NCBI GenBank assembly: GCA_963837515.1
Contig: CAWINT010000008.1
Span: 372,001 to 436,000, forward strand
DNA length: 64,000 nucleotides
Direction of reading: 5' to 3'
Source of the DNA: RYN-230 sp963837515
GTDB taxonomy: Bacteria; Actinomycetota; Actinomycetes; Streptosporangiales; Streptosporangiaceae
Shown here: positions 50,286-58,775 of the stretch, one piece after another
How the letters are laid out: every line of letters begins with the position of its first letter
Numbering within the stretch: position 1 is the first letter of the stretch
Notes under the pieces: model-generated
The model's input: the letters and a program-made list of their open reading frames with translations, nothing else
What the model was told of the DNA's origin: nothing
Databases searched by the model: none
Program-made: the position numbers and the translations under genes

Positions 50286-51794
50286 ATGTCCTTGCCACCG
50301 CGCTGCCTCGTTACCGGGGCATCTGGGTACATCGGCGGGCGGCTAGTCCCTGAACTGGTCGCCGCGGGGTACGGCGTCCGGTGCATGGCGCGCGACCCGG
50401 GGAAACTAGACGGCCGGCCCTGGTCGGGTGACGTCGAGGTCGCGGTAGCGGACGCGACGGACCGGACCGCGGTGCGGCGTGCGCTCGAGGGTGTCGATGT
50501 GGCCTACTACCTCATCCATTCCCTGGGCGCAGGCGCGTCGTTCGAGCAACGGGACCGCGACGTAGCGGGAATCTTCGCGGATGCCGCTATGTCGGCGGGG
50601 GTGAAGCGCATCGTCTATCTAGGCGGCATCGTTTCCGGCCGCGCCAGCGGCCTTTCACCGCACCTGCGCTCGCGCGGCGAAGTGGGCGACATCCTCCTGG
50701 GCAGTGGCGTGCCGACGGCCGCGCTGCAGGCTGCCGTCATCATCGGCAGCGGGTCGGCGTCGTTCGAGATGCTCCGGTATCTCACTGAGCGCCTGCCGGT
50801 GATGGTCACCCCGAAATGGGTGAAAACCCGCATCCAGCCAATCGCCGTCCACGATGTGCTGCGCTACCTCGTCGCCTCCGCGGTGCTGCCCCCTGACGCC
50901 AACCGCTCCTTCGACATCGGCGGTCCAGACGTCCTGACGTATGCGGAGATGATGCGCCGGTACTCCGATGTCGCCGGGTTGCGGCCGCGCGTTCTGATTC
51001 CTGTGCCGCTGCTCACACCCCGGCTCTCGTCGCTATGGGTCGGCCTGGTGACGCCAGTGCCTGCCGGCCTGGCCATGCCGCTGGTCGAATCGCTCCGGAA
51101 CGAGGTCGTCTGCTCCGAGCACGACATCGCCAGGTACATCCCAGACCCGCCCGAGGGTCTTATGCCGCTCGACCGCGCCATTGCTCTGGCCCTGCGGCAC
51201 ACCCGCGAGGGCCAAGTCTCCACCCGGTGGTCATCTGCCGCTACCCCTGGCGCCCCCAGCGACCCGTTGCCCAGCGACCCCTCGTGGGCCGGGGGCTCAC
51301 TTTACGTGGACGCGCGCATCAGCGTCGTCCGCGCTTCACCCGCGGCACTATGGGACGTCATCGAGGGCATCGGCGGTGCGACCGGGTGGTATTCCTTCCC
51401 GGCCGCATGGGCAGTGCGCGGGCTGCTCGACCGAGTCGCTGGGGGGGTCGGGCTGCGACGCGGACGGCGCGATCCACGCCACCTGCTTGTCGGCGACGCG
51501 CTGGACTTCTGGCGCGTAGAGGCAATCACGCCCGGATCACTGCTGCGGCTGCGTGCGGAAATGAAACTGCCCGGCCTCGCCTGGCTCGAGCTGGCGGTCG
51601 GCCGGGACCATGACGGCATGACAACGTACAGCCAGCGGGCTATTTTCCAGCCGCGCGGGCTCGCCGGACACGCGTACTGGCGGTCCATATCCCCGTTCCA
51701 CGGCGTCGTCTTCGGCGGGATGCTCCGTAACATCACCATGGCCGCCGAGCGGGCCGAACGCTCAGCGCGAGGCCCTGTGCCCGCCAGCCACTGA
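50286..51794 (+). CDS. NAD(P)-binding epimerase-like protein with DUF2867 domain
   Basis: 502 residues. N-terminal extended-SDR domain (CLVTGASGYIGGRLVPELVAAGYGVRCMARDP; VAYYLIHSLGAGASFEQRDRDVAGIFADAA; YLGGIVSGRASGLSPHLRSR; PTAALQAAVIIGSGSASFEMLRYLTERLP) of the COG0702/NmrA-like type. From about residue 340 a DUF2867 domain follows (LYVDARISVVRASPAALWDVIEGIGG, GWYSFPAAWAVRGLLDRVAGGVGLRRGRRDP, WLELAVGRDHDGMTTYSQRAIFQPRG). This two-domain protein is common near photo-oxidative clusters in actinobacteria and proteobacteria; substrate unknown. It follows the CarH-like gene on the same strand. Confidence 0.85.
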   Translation: MSLPPRCLVTGASGYIGGRLVPELVAAGYGVRCMARDPGKLDGRPWSGDVEVAVADATDRTAVRRALEGVDVAYYLIHSLGAGASFEQRDRDVAGIFADAAMSAGVKRIVYLGGIVSGRASGLSPHLRSRGEVGDILLGSGVPTAALQAAVIIGSGSASFEMLRYLTERLPVMVTPKWVKTRIQPIAVHDVLRYLVASAVLPPDANRSFDIGGPDVLTYAEMMRRYSDVAGLRPRVLIPVPLLTPRLSSLWVGLVTPVPAGLAMPLVESLRNEVVCSEHDIARYIPDPPEGLMPLDRAIALALRHTREGQVSTRWSSAATPGAPSDPLPSDPSWAGGSLYVDARISVVRASPAALWDVIEGIGGATGWYSFPAAWAVRGLLDRVAGGVGLRRGRRDPRHLLVGDALDFWRVEAITPGSLLRLRAEMKLPGLAWLELAVGRDHDGMTTYSQRAIFQPRGLAGHAYWRSISPFHGVVFGGMLRNITMAAERAERSARGPVPASH

Positions 51795-52183
51795 GGGCGG
51801 CGGCGGGCCAAGACGTGCACGGCGGCGCCGCATCGCGGCACCGCATGCTGATCTCGGTCCTCTGGTCACCAGTACCTGCCCAGGCAGGCACGGCTCCTCG
51901 GCACGCCCCGCATCCGTCTTGACCAGGCGGCTGTGGGGCCGGGGTTACCTCAAGGTCTCCTACGATAAGAAGCGAGTGAAGGCACTCAGCCTCACGGACT
52001 GACCCCCTATGACACGCCAGTCGGCCTGGCGGTCGTATCGGTTGAACAGGCGGGGGAGCGCACCTACGGTTGAGACCGGTCCCAAAGCCCGGGGCATGAG
52101 CAAGGCCGGTCTAGCGAGTAGCTCAGGGTTACGTGCAAATGCGCGGCGGGCCGGAATTCCCGGGCTCGCCGCGCATGGGGGTG
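51795..52183. other. Intergenic, with a dispersed repeat
   Basis: No gene recognised. 51981-52075 is a copy of a repeat also found at 60434-60528. Confidence 0.45.
51981..52075. repeat. Dispersed 95-bp repeat, copy A
   Basis: Matches 60434-60528 at roughly 80% over 95 bp, starting ggcac(t/c)cagcctcacgg and including gttgaaca(g/c)gcgg. Too short for a gene; possibly the end of a lost mobile element. Confidence 0.6.
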
Positions 52184-52501
52184 CTACTTGGTGGCGCCCT
52201 TCTTGGCTGCAGCGCCGTTCCTGGCGCCAAGCAGCGGCTTGATTGCCTCGAGCAGGCTCTCAGCGAACTTCCGCTGGGAGCTGAGCAGCTCCTCGGCGAA
52301 GTCATAGGTACTGGCCACGAACTCCTCGGGCTTGGGCATCTTGTCGCTGTAGGGCAGGTCGGGCATCGGGATGGATGGCATTACCGGCTGGACTGCCTTA
52401 GCCCAGCGCTTGATCGCGTTGACCAATGCTTCCTCGCTCTTGTTGACCGCGCCAAGGAAATCTGCCTGGATCTCCTGGCCGGTGCTACGGGTCTCAGTCA
52501 T
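52184..52501 (-). CDS. Small phasin/HBHA-like helical protein
   Basis: 105 residues, start preceded by aaggaga. Predominantly amphipathic helix (EIQADFLGAVNKSEEALVNAIKRWAKAVQ; FVASTYDFAEELLSSQRKFAESLLEAIKPLL), with a Pro-rich hinge (PSIPMPDLPYSDKMPKPEE) and a short Ala/Lys tail (GAAAKKGATK). Tail and helices recall actinobacterial phasin-like or heparin-binding-haemagglutinin-like proteins that coat storage granules or surfaces; the identification is tentative. It has the clearest promoter in the window, overlapped by a palindrome, so it is probably strongly expressed under repressor control. Confidence 0.65.
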   Translation of the reverse strand: MTETRSTGQEIQADFLGAVNKSEEALVNAIKRWAKAVQPVMPSIPMPDLPYSDKMPKPEEFVASTYDFAEELLSSQRKFAESLLEAIKPLLGARNGAAAKKGATK

Positions 52502-52548
52502 TTCTTCTCCTTGGGGTCTTGTCTCTCTGCTCTCATCCTCTGCTTTCT

Positions 52549-52583
52549 ATAGTAAGCAAGTTTGCTTGATTTGTCAAGCAAAC
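52549..52583 (-). promoter_or_regulatory. Near-consensus promoter with overlapping palindromic operator
   Basis: Minus strand: TTGACA (52577-52572), 17-bp spacer, TACTAT (52554-52549). A perfect 10-bp inverted repeat gtttgcttga-tttg-tcaagcaaac spans 52560-52583 and covers the -35 and part of the spacer, a typical repressor position (for example TetR type). AT-rich against its surroundings. Drives the phasin-like gene. Confidence 0.75.
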
Positions 52584-52742
52584 GTCGCCCTGCCGTCGCT
52601 GTCCCCGCCGGCGGGATGATTGTCCTGAGGTGCCTGTACCGAAGGCCCGTACGTGCAAACGTGCCTGGTCATCGCTTGTCTTGAGGTCAGAGGGCACGCG
52701 ACGAGTTGGGAGCAGAGAACGAGGTGCGGGGTGTGGGGAGCG

Positions 52743-52848
52743 AATCATCAACACGACCTCGGGCACCGGCTTGTTCGGCACTGTCGGCCAGGCCAACTAC
52801 GGCATGGCCAAGGCGGGCATCGTCTCGCTCACCACCATCACCCCAACC
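52743..52848 (+). pseudogene. SDR dehydrogenase active-site fragment
   Basis: Reads IINTTSGTGLFGTVGQANYGMAKAGIVSLTT: the catalytic Ser region and Y-x-x-x-K (YGMAK) of a FabG-like SDR, with neither the nucleotide-binding start nor the C-terminus. It joins directly to the truncated antitoxin remnant on the other strand, marking a recombination junction near 52850. Confidence 0.75.
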
Positions 52849-53068
52849 GGCGCAGGCGGCCAGGTGGCCGGCGCAAGCCCAGCGCCAGCTCGAAGCCAGC
52901 CGCGCCGACCAGCCGGGCGAGCGCCAAGACCGAGGGCTGGCGCTGCCCGGACTCATGCGCACTGATCACGCTCTGTGTGACACCCGCCCGGGGGGCCAGG
53001 TCCGCCTGGGACAGGCCGGCCTGTTTGCGCGCCCGGCGGAGCAGGGCTCTCGCGGTGGCCGGTTCCAT
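52838..53068 (-). pseudogene. Truncated XRE-MNT antitoxin, second copy
   Basis: MEPATARALLRRARKQAGLSQADLAPRAGVTQSVISAHESG and the following linker RRPPGRLRRL match the XRE part of the antitoxin at 39957-40475. The match stops near 52850, where the MNT domain should begin. It occupies the same place relative to the next tRNA fragment as the intact gene does to the previous one. Confidence 0.8.
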
Positions 53069-53133
53069 GCTGTCGGCATAGCGGATCGTCGATAACCGAG
53101 TATCGGGGTGCGGATGGCACTAAAGATCAATCC

Positions 53134-53460
53134 GAGTGGCAGATTGAGTGGCAAGGGGCGCTCGCGAGAGCTCGTCCACGCTTGTAACTGCCTGCCTGCG
53201 CTCGTGTATTGGCAGGTCGGCCCACCTGCCAGGCGCCGCGGAATAGCAGACCGGTACATGGCAAGGAGAAGGTCTACGGTTCGATTCCGTAAGGGGGCTC
53301 CAGGTTGTGAGCGTTTTTCGAACATGAAACCGGGTACCTCCTTCGAGTGAGTGGCATTTGAGTGGCAAACGCCTAGTGGGACGGGTGCATGTGACCAGGC
53401 GATTTGCTGCGGGATGGGCCGCTCAGAGCGACTCCTACCGGGGGAAGAGGTCCGGGGTTA
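53134..53460 (+). other. attP-like site: arm, tRNA-Thr core, arm (second)
   Basis: Core 53258-53302 is the tRNA-Thr 3' half, with one change in the anticodon triplet (GGC for GGT). Paired gagtggca motifs lie upstream (from 53134) and downstream (53349-53369), then the post-tRNA repeat to about 53460. Same arrangement as at 40542-40870. Confidence 0.7.
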
Positions 53461-53962
53461 GCTCGTCACTCGGCGCACACGGGTGGAGCTGCCGCCTGCA
53501 GCTGAATCGGCGCGGTGACCTGGCAGTTCGCTGGCGGAGACCACGCTGAGGCTGCTGCCCGTTACCGTGCCGAAGGCGACCTTCCTGACGTCGATGAAGC
53601 CACTGCCGGTGACTGTGACCCTGGTGCCGCCGCCCGAGGGTGGGCCTGCCCTCGGTGACACCGACGACAGCACAGATGCTGCGGCCGTCGCCGGTGATGT
53701 GATTGTGTACCGATCTGGTGACCGGCGACGGGCCGGAGGCGGTGACGACCCGCAGATTTACTGTCTCCGGCCCGTGGGCAGGAACACTGACCCTGATCTC
53801 CCCGGATGACACCATCCGTACGGCCTTCCAGCCAGGCTGCCGAACATCACCTTCGGCGGTGAATCCCGCTCCGCGGACCGTCACCCATGCACCTGGGGCA
53901 CCTACGCCGGGAATCACCGACACCACTTCCGGCAAGCGCCGCGCCACAGTCCTAGGTGACAT
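53458..53962 (-). pseudogene. IPT/TIG-domain protein, frameshifted
   Basis: Two TIG (Ig-like, transcription-factor Ig) modules in different frames: PEVVSVIPGVGAPGAWVTVRGAGFT from the ATG at 53962, and VSPRAGPPSGGGTRVTVTGSGFIDVRKVAFG in the frame ending at 53458. The pattern P..G...G.-V-T-V-.G-x-G-F is diagnostic. A frame break lies near 53670. No signal peptide or anchor remains. Confidence 0.65.
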
Positions 53963-54388
53963 GTTGCACTCCGCGATGGCGATGGCGATGGCGATGGCGC
54001 CGCCGCGTGCCTTGAGGAACGCCAGCGATCGGGTGGCCCCGGTCGCCGCTGAAGATCCGGCCGTCCGGCGCTACGCCGAAGTGTCGATATGGGCGCGGCG
54101 GCAGAGCCTGGCGCCGCTGAACCTCAGACAGTCAATGCCGGAACCGCAGTGTCGGCCACGCGCGGCAGCCTGTGCGTAAAGGGTTCCCTCGCGAATACTT
54201 CGGCCCTGTCTGTCCTGACTCGGTGCGGCCCGCGCACAGCGGTTCGTTATCCCGAAACTTCACCGCTGGAATAGGCGGGCCAGCACTCGCTGGACTATGG
54301 GCGTGTCTCTGTTCGCTCCGGCCCTGCCTTCCCAATCACAACAGAGACGGCAAACCGGTAAGTGCAGGGGATGCGGTCGGGTGGGCTG
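53963..54388. other. No gene seen; short gatggc microsatellite
   Basis: Contains four to five gatggc units at about 53976-54000. No recognisable gene before the response regulator's 3' end. Confidence 0.4.
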
Positions 54389-54994
54389 TCAGATCCAGCC
54401 GCGGGAGCGGGCGAGCTGGACTGCTTCGTGGCGGTTGGCGGCGCCGAGCTTGGCGGCTGCCGAGGAAAGGTAGTTGCGGACTGTGCCGGGGGTCAGGGCC
54501 GCGCGTTTCGCGATTTCGTCGACGGGGGCGCCGCCTGCCGCGAGTTCCAGGACGTCGGCTTCGCGGGGGGTGAGCGGGCTGTCGCCGGCGCTGATGGCGT
54601 CGGCGGCGAGTTCGGGGTCGACGTAGCGGCCGCCGCGGTGGACGGTGCGTACCACGTCGGCCAGGGCCTGGGCCGAGACGGTCTTGGGCAGGAACCCGCG
54701 GACGCCGGCGGCGAGGGCCCGTTTGAGATGCCCCGGCCGTCCGTAGCTGGTGAGGATGAGGCTGCCGCAGGCGGGCAGCTCGGTGATCAGCTTCTCGGCG
54801 ACAGCGATCCCGTCCAGGCCGGGCATCTGCAGATCCAGCACGGCCACGTCCGGGCGGTGCTGGCGGGCCATCGCGAGGGCCTCGTCGCCGGAGGCGGCCT
54901 GCGCCACGACCTCCAGGTCTTCCTGGATCGCCAGCAGGGAGGCCAGCGCAGTGCGGATGAGGTTCTCGTCGTCGGCGAGGAGCACGCGGATCAC
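54389..54994 (-). CDS. NarL-family response regulator
   Basis: 201 residues, starting at the GTG that overlaps the kinase stop (GTGA). Receiver domain: acidic pocket LLADDENLIRTAL, phospho-acceptor Asp in VAVLDLQMPGLDG (about residue 54), LILTSYGRPG and Lys in GFLPKTVSAQAL. C-terminal LuxR HTH: LTPREADVLELAAGGAPVDEIAKRAALTPGTVRNYLSSAAAKL. Output of the kinase encoded just upstream; likely target is the ABC exporter operon that includes it, where repeated operator-like sequences occur. Confidence 0.92.
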   Translation of the reverse strand: MIRVLLADDENLIRTALASLLAIQEDLEVVAQAASGDEALAMARQHRPDVAVLDLQMPGLDGIAVAEKLITELPACGSLILTSYGRPGHLKRALAAGVRGFLPKTVSAQALADVVRTVHRGGRYVDPELAADAISAGDSPLTPREADVLELAAGGAPVDEIAKRAALTPGTVRNYLSSAAAKLGAANRHEAVQLARSRGWI

Positions 54995-56298
54995 GGCGCG
55001 GGCATCTCTGGTGTGACGCCGGCGCTGGCCTGGCCCGGGCCAGGCGGCACCGCTGCGGCGCCGCAGGCGGGCAGGCTGGCCTCCAGCCGGAAGTGGCCAT
55101 TGCGGGGATGCCCGGTCGTGATGCTGCCGCCCAGGCCGGCCAGCCGCTCGCCGAGCCCGGCCAGCCCGCTGCCGCCAGATCCGGCGTCCTGGGTGTGCAC
55201 GCGGTCGTTGTCCATGGTGAGCGTCACCGCGTGGGGGGCGCCCGGGCAATCCAGGAGGTGAAGCTCGATCGTGCAGGCGGTCGCGTCGCTGTGGCGGATG
55301 ATGTTGGTGGTGCCCTCGCGGACCACCCAGCCCAGGGCGGCCTGCACGTCAGCAGGAAGACCCGCCGCGTCGCCGGTGACGCGGCAGCTCATCCCCGCAG
55401 AACGCAGGACCTCCTGCGCGCCGGCCAGCTCGGTGCCCAGGTCGGCGGTGCGGTATCCGCTGACAACCGCGCGCATTTCCCGCAGCGACTCATGGGCCAC
55501 CTGGCGCACCTCGAGCATCTGCCCGGCGGCGTCCTGGTCGCCCCGGCGCGCCAGCTCCGCGGCGAGCTCGCTCTGGACGGCGATCAGGGACAGGTTCCGG
55601 CCGAGCACGTCGTGCAGGTCGCGGGCGAAGCGCAGCCGCTCCTCGGCGACCGACAGGCGGGCCTGCGCGGCCCGCGACCGGTCAAGTTCCCACATGATCC
55701 GCAGCTGCCCCGGCGAGACGCGGCCGATGAGCACAGCGAAGGCGCCGATGAGGAAGGCATAGAGCAGAAATGGCCCGGCGAGCGCCTGCCCGTGGGCGCC
55801 GACGCCGGCGCCGCCGATGCTCGCGGTCAGGCCGCTGGCCGCGGCCGCGCCCACTAGCACCACGGCGAGCAGCGCGCGCGTCTTCAGCAGCGGCGCGAGC
55901 GCCAGCGTCAGCGTGCCGCCGAGGAGCATGGCCACAAGCATGCTCACCGGGAACGCGCCCGCCGGGGGCCGGGTGAAGGCCGGGAATGCGGCAGCTCCCG
56001 CCAGCACGCCAGCCGCGGTCAGCGCGATGGCGGCGGCGACCAGCCATCGCCTCGGCGCTGGTCCCCTCGCCAGGTAGCGGGACACGCTAGCGTGCAGCAG
56101 CACGGCGCAGGCGCCCGCCTGCGCCGCGGACAGCAGCAGGAAGACGACCAGGCCGGGCACCCGCACCTGCTGCGCCCGGGCTAGGGTCAGGTCGAACAAG
56201 AGCGCCACAGCGAACGGCAGGTACAGGCCGGCCCGGGCCCAGAACTCGTATCGCTCGGGGCCGCTCAGCTCGTTCCACCGACGCCACATCACCGTCAT
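54991..56298 (-). CDS. DesK-type sensor histidine kinase
   Basis: 435 residues with four to six membrane segments in the first 190 residues (LYLPFAVALLFDLTL, VFLLLSAAQAGACAVLL, WLVAAAIALTAAGVLAGAA, LLYAFLIGAFAVLIG). The HisKA_3 box RFARDLHDVLGRNLSLIAVQSELAAEL carries the phospho-His near 228. HATPase motifs: VVREGTTNIIRHSDAT and GSGGSGLAGLGERLAGLGGSI. No large extracytoplasmic domain, so it probably senses the membrane or a drug within it. Four-base overlap with the regulator gene. Confidence 0.92.
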   Translation of the reverse strand: MTVMWRRWNELSGPERYEFWARAGLYLPFAVALLFDLTLARAQQVRVPGLVVFLLLSAAQAGACAVLLHASVSRYLARGPAPRRWLVAAAIALTAAGVLAGAAAFPAFTRPPAGAFPVSMLVAMLLGGTLTLALAPLLKTRALLAVVLVGAAAASGLTASIGGAGVGAHGQALAGPFLLYAFLIGAFAVLIGRVSPGQLRIMWELDRSRAAQARLSVAEERLRFARDLHDVLGRNLSLIAVQSELAAELARRGDQDAAGQMLEVRQVAHESLREMRAVVSGYRTADLGTELAGAQEVLRSAGMSCRVTGDAAGLPADVQAALGWVVREGTTNIIRHSDATACTIELHLLDCPGAPHAVTLTMDNDRVHTQDAGSGGSGLAGLGERLAGLGGSITTGHPRNGHFRLEASLPACGAAAVPPGPGQASAGVTPEMPAP

Positions 56299-56320
56299 CC
56301 CTCCAGCCTGTCACGCTTGC

Positions 56321-57139
56321 TTAGCGCCGTGGTTCCCAGCGGAACCAGCGTCGTGCCGCCCACCCGGCCGCCGTGATCCAGGTGGTGAGCACGAGCACCG
56401 GGATGACGGCCGCGCTGAAGGTCGCGGCCAGGCCGAGGCGGTGACCGCCGGCGGCGGTTCCGGTCAGGGCGAGCCGCAGCAGTTCCACCACCGGGGTCAG
56501 CGGCAGCGCCTCCGCGACCCATCGCAGCGGCTCGGGCAGCATCGCCAGCGGGAACAGCAGGCCGCTGAACATCAGCGGCAGCCACAGTGCCGGCATCGTC
56601 GTGACCTGCGCCAGCTGCACGGTGCGGGTCACCGCAGCGGTGACCGCGGCCAGCAGCACGAACACCGCAGTCCCCAGGATGAGCGCAACCGGTACGAGCG
56701 CGGCGTTGGCGGGCGGGTTGAGGCCGAGCACCGCGACGGCGGCGACCGCGGCCACGGCGATCTGCGCCCAGGCGATCGCGATGGCGGGCGCGGCGGTCCC
56801 CGCGAGGATCTCGCCGTCGGTGGCCTCGCCCGTGCGCAGCCGCTTGAGCACGAGCTCCTCGCGGCGTGCCACCATCGCCGTCACCAGGTTGTAGTACACG
56901 GCAATCAGCAGCGCGAACGCCGTCAGCCCGGTCAGGAGCATGGCGCCGAAGGCATGGGCCCCGCTGGCGCCAAGACCACCGAAGGACTTCAGCGAGCCGA
57001 CCAGGGCGGCGGGCAGGATGACGGCGTTCAGCAGCGCGAGGCGATTACGCCACAGCAGTATCCCCTCCGCCCTGGCCAGCGCCGCGACCCGGTGCGACGA
57101 CTGCCTCGAACTGCTCACTGTCACTGTCCCGGCGCTCAT
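56321..57139 (-). CDS. ABC-2 type exporter permease
   Basis: 272 residues from ATG 57139, which overlaps the ATPase stop (ATGA). Six hydrophobic segments, including LLNAVILPAALVGSL, FGAMLLTGLTAFALLIAVYYNLVTAMV, AIAIAWAQIAVAAVAAVAVLGL and LPLMFSGLLFPLAMLP with the conserved ABC-2 P..SG..FP..MLP signature, then WITAAGWAARRWFRWEPRR. The cytoplasmic loop RREELVLKRLRTGEATDGEILAG is typical of DrrB-like permeases. Works with the ATPase encoded before it; likely exports a drug or lipid. Confidence 0.9.
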   Translation of the reverse strand: MSAGTVTVSSSRQSSHRVAALARAEGILLWRNRLALLNAVILPAALVGSLKSFGGLGASGAHAFGAMLLTGLTAFALLIAVYYNLVTAMVARREELVLKRLRTGEATDGEILAGTAAPAIAIAWAQIAVAAVAAVAVLGLNPPANAALVPVALILGTAVFVLLAAVTAAVTRTVQLAQVTTMPALWLPLMFSGLLFPLAMLPEPLRWVAEALPLTPVVELLRLALTGTAAGGHRLGLAATFSAAVIPVLVLTTWITAAGWAARRWFRWEPRR

Positions 57140-58095
57140 GCCGCCACATCCTCTGCGTTGCCGTCGTCTGCTGGACTGCCGGCTGAGGCAGCCACCGCGT
57201 GGAAGGCCTCCGCCAGCGAGGCCGGGCGGGCGTCCAGGGCGCCCAGCACCAAGCCCCCGGAGTTCGCCCACCCCAGCAGCGCGGTCAGCGTCCGCTGGAG
57301 GTTCTGCGTCTGCAGCAGCACTTTTCGCCCAGTGACGCTGGCCCGCGTCCCCGCCAGGTCGGGAACTGGCTCGCGGGAGTCCTCGGGTAGCTCGAAGGAG
57401 ATGCGGGCCGGCTGCGATGCCGCGACCTGCGCGGGGGTGCCCGTGCGCACGATCCGGCCCTGGTGCATGATCGCCAGGCGGTCCGCCAGTTCCTCAGCCT
57501 CTTCCAGGTAGTGGGTTGTCAGCACGACGGTGGTACCCGCGCCCAGCAGCTCGCGGATCAGCAGCCACGTGCGGCGGCGGCTCTCCGGGTCCAGCCCGGT
57601 GGTGGGCTCATCCAGGAACAGGACCTCCGGGCGGCCGAGGATGGCCATGGCGAGATCGAGGCGGCGCCGCTCACCGCCGGAAAGGGATCGCACCGCGACC
57701 CCCGCGCGGTGCCCGAGGCCGGCCAGGCCCAGCGCCTCGGCAACGGGCCGGGGCGCACTGAGGGTCCCGGCCCACATCCGGCCGGTCTCCGCCACGGTCA
57801 GTTCCGGCGGGAACCCGCCCTCCTGCAGCATGATCCCCATCCGGCGCCGGACCAGGGCCCGCTGGCGGCAGGGGTCATAGCCCAGCACCCGGACAGCGCC
57901 CTGGGCCGGGGGTGCCAGTCCCTCCAGCACCTCCATCGCCGAGGTCTTCCCGGCCCCGTTGGTGCCCAGCAACGCGAAGAGCTCCCCGCGGCGCACCGAG
58001 AAGGTGACCCCCCGGACCGCCTCAAAGCCCCGGCCACCCGGGCCGCCGTAGCGCCGCCGCAGGTCCCTGACCGTGATAACGCCGTTGTCGTCCAT
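57136..58095 (-). CDS. ABC exporter ATPase (DrrA-like)
   Basis: 319 residues from ATG 58095 (MDDNGVITVRDLRRRYGG). Walker A LLGTNGAGKTSAMEVLEGL near 50, Q-loop LGIMLQEGGFPPELTV-type near 95, signature LSGGERRRLDLAMAILGRP near 148, Walker B EVLFLDEPTTGLDPESRR near 168 and H-loop VLTTHYLEEAEELADRLAIMHQGRIV near 200. The C-terminal part resembles DUF4162 of drug exporters. First gene of an exporter operon with a sensor kinase and regulator. A conserved 58-bp repeat lies 36 bp upstream of the start. Confidence 0.93.
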   Translation of the reverse strand: MDDNGVITVRDLRRRYGGPGGRGFEAVRGVTFSVRRGELFALLGTNGAGKTSAMEVLEGLAPPAQGAVRVLGYDPCRQRALVRRRMGIMLQEGGFPPELTVAETGRMWAGTLSAPRPVAEALGLAGLGHRAGVAVRSLSGGERRRLDLAMAILGRPEVLFLDEPTTGLDPESRRRTWLLIRELLGAGTTVVLTTHYLEEAEELADRLAIMHQGRIVRTGTPAQVAASQPARISFELPEDSREPVPDLAGTRASVTGRKVLLQTQNLQRTLTALLGWANSGGLVLGALDARPASLAEAFHAVAASAGSPADDGNAEDVAA

Positions 58096-58438
58096 GCCAG
58101 CCAGCCTCCCGCCGGACCAGCGCGCCCGCTGGTGCCCGCCATCACCAGTCCCGGTGACATCCGCCCAGGCCGCCCATGACAAACCGCACCGTCCACCCGG
58201 ACGCCGGACCACGCCGCTGTCCCCAGCCGGCCCCCCGCATCACGACCGCGAAAACGCTGGCGCTGCTGGCCGGGGCCAGCAGCGCCAGCACCCGCAGCTC
58301 CCGAAACGCCGCGGTCAGCAGGTAGGGACGGGCAGGCGGAACCACCGCCGGACGCAGCGACCGCGACCACCGCGACCCCCGCCCCCGCGATCGCGAGGGC
58401 TCGCCGCGGCCAGGCCGGCCGCAGGCCGGCAGATCCCG
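58096..58438 (-). promoter_or_regulatory. Upstream region of the ABC exporter operon
   Basis: 343 bp between the small membrane gene and the exporter ATPase gene. Contains the 58-bp repeat 58132-58189; no separate gene supported. Confidence 0.45.
58132..58189. repeat. 58-bp conserved upstream repeat, copy 1
   Basis: 54 of 58 bases match 58776-58833. Contains ggtgacatccgccc and, after a gap, catgacaaacc, so tgaca occurs twice about two helical turns apart. Located just before the ABC ATPase gene. A shared operator or promoter, perhaps for the neighbouring response regulator. Confidence 0.65.
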
Positions 58439-58696
58439 TCAGCGAGATCGTGACATCCAAGACCGCCGCCTCCCAGAGGCCACTGCGCCGACGACGGCGA
58501 TGGTTATCAGGAACGGGCTCCACGTGGCATTCTGGCTAGCGGACGCGAACCACCCCGCCCACACCAGCGCCCCGGTCAGGACAAGAACGTACGCCACCAG
58601 GAACAGGCGCACGCTGGGCTTCTCCTCGGTCCAGCGGCGCATCCGGGCAGTACCGGCACGATCATCCTGAGATCCAGTGCGTTGCGGGTTCTTCAT
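58439..58696 (-). CDS. Small two-helix membrane protein
   Basis: 85 residues from ATG 58696, with ggag six bases upstream. Polar N-terminus MKNPQRTGSQDDRAGTARMRRWTEEKPSVR, then two hydrophobic helices (LFLVAYVLVLTGALVWAGWFA and WSPFLITIAVVGAVASG) and a basic end RRRSWMSRSR. Unrecognised. It shares the conserved 58-bp upstream repeat with the ABC exporter operon, which suggests co-regulation and perhaps a role with the exporter or its sensor kinase. Inferred. Confidence 0.65.
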   Translation of the reverse strand: MKNPQRTGSQDDRAGTARMRRWTEEKPSVRLFLVAYVLVLTGALVWAGWFASASQNATWSPFLITIAVVGAVASGRRRSWMSRSR

Positions 58697-58775
58697 GGCT
58701 GACTCCGTTTGGTCACGTCCCGGGAGGAGCCCGGGCTCATAGGTCCAGCATCGCGGCGACCCAGGATTCCCGCCC

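Noticed and set aside
53976..54000. gatggc microsatellite as a functional repeat
   Set aside because: Four to five hexamers in non-coding GC-rich DNA; no pairing or binding-site logic visible.
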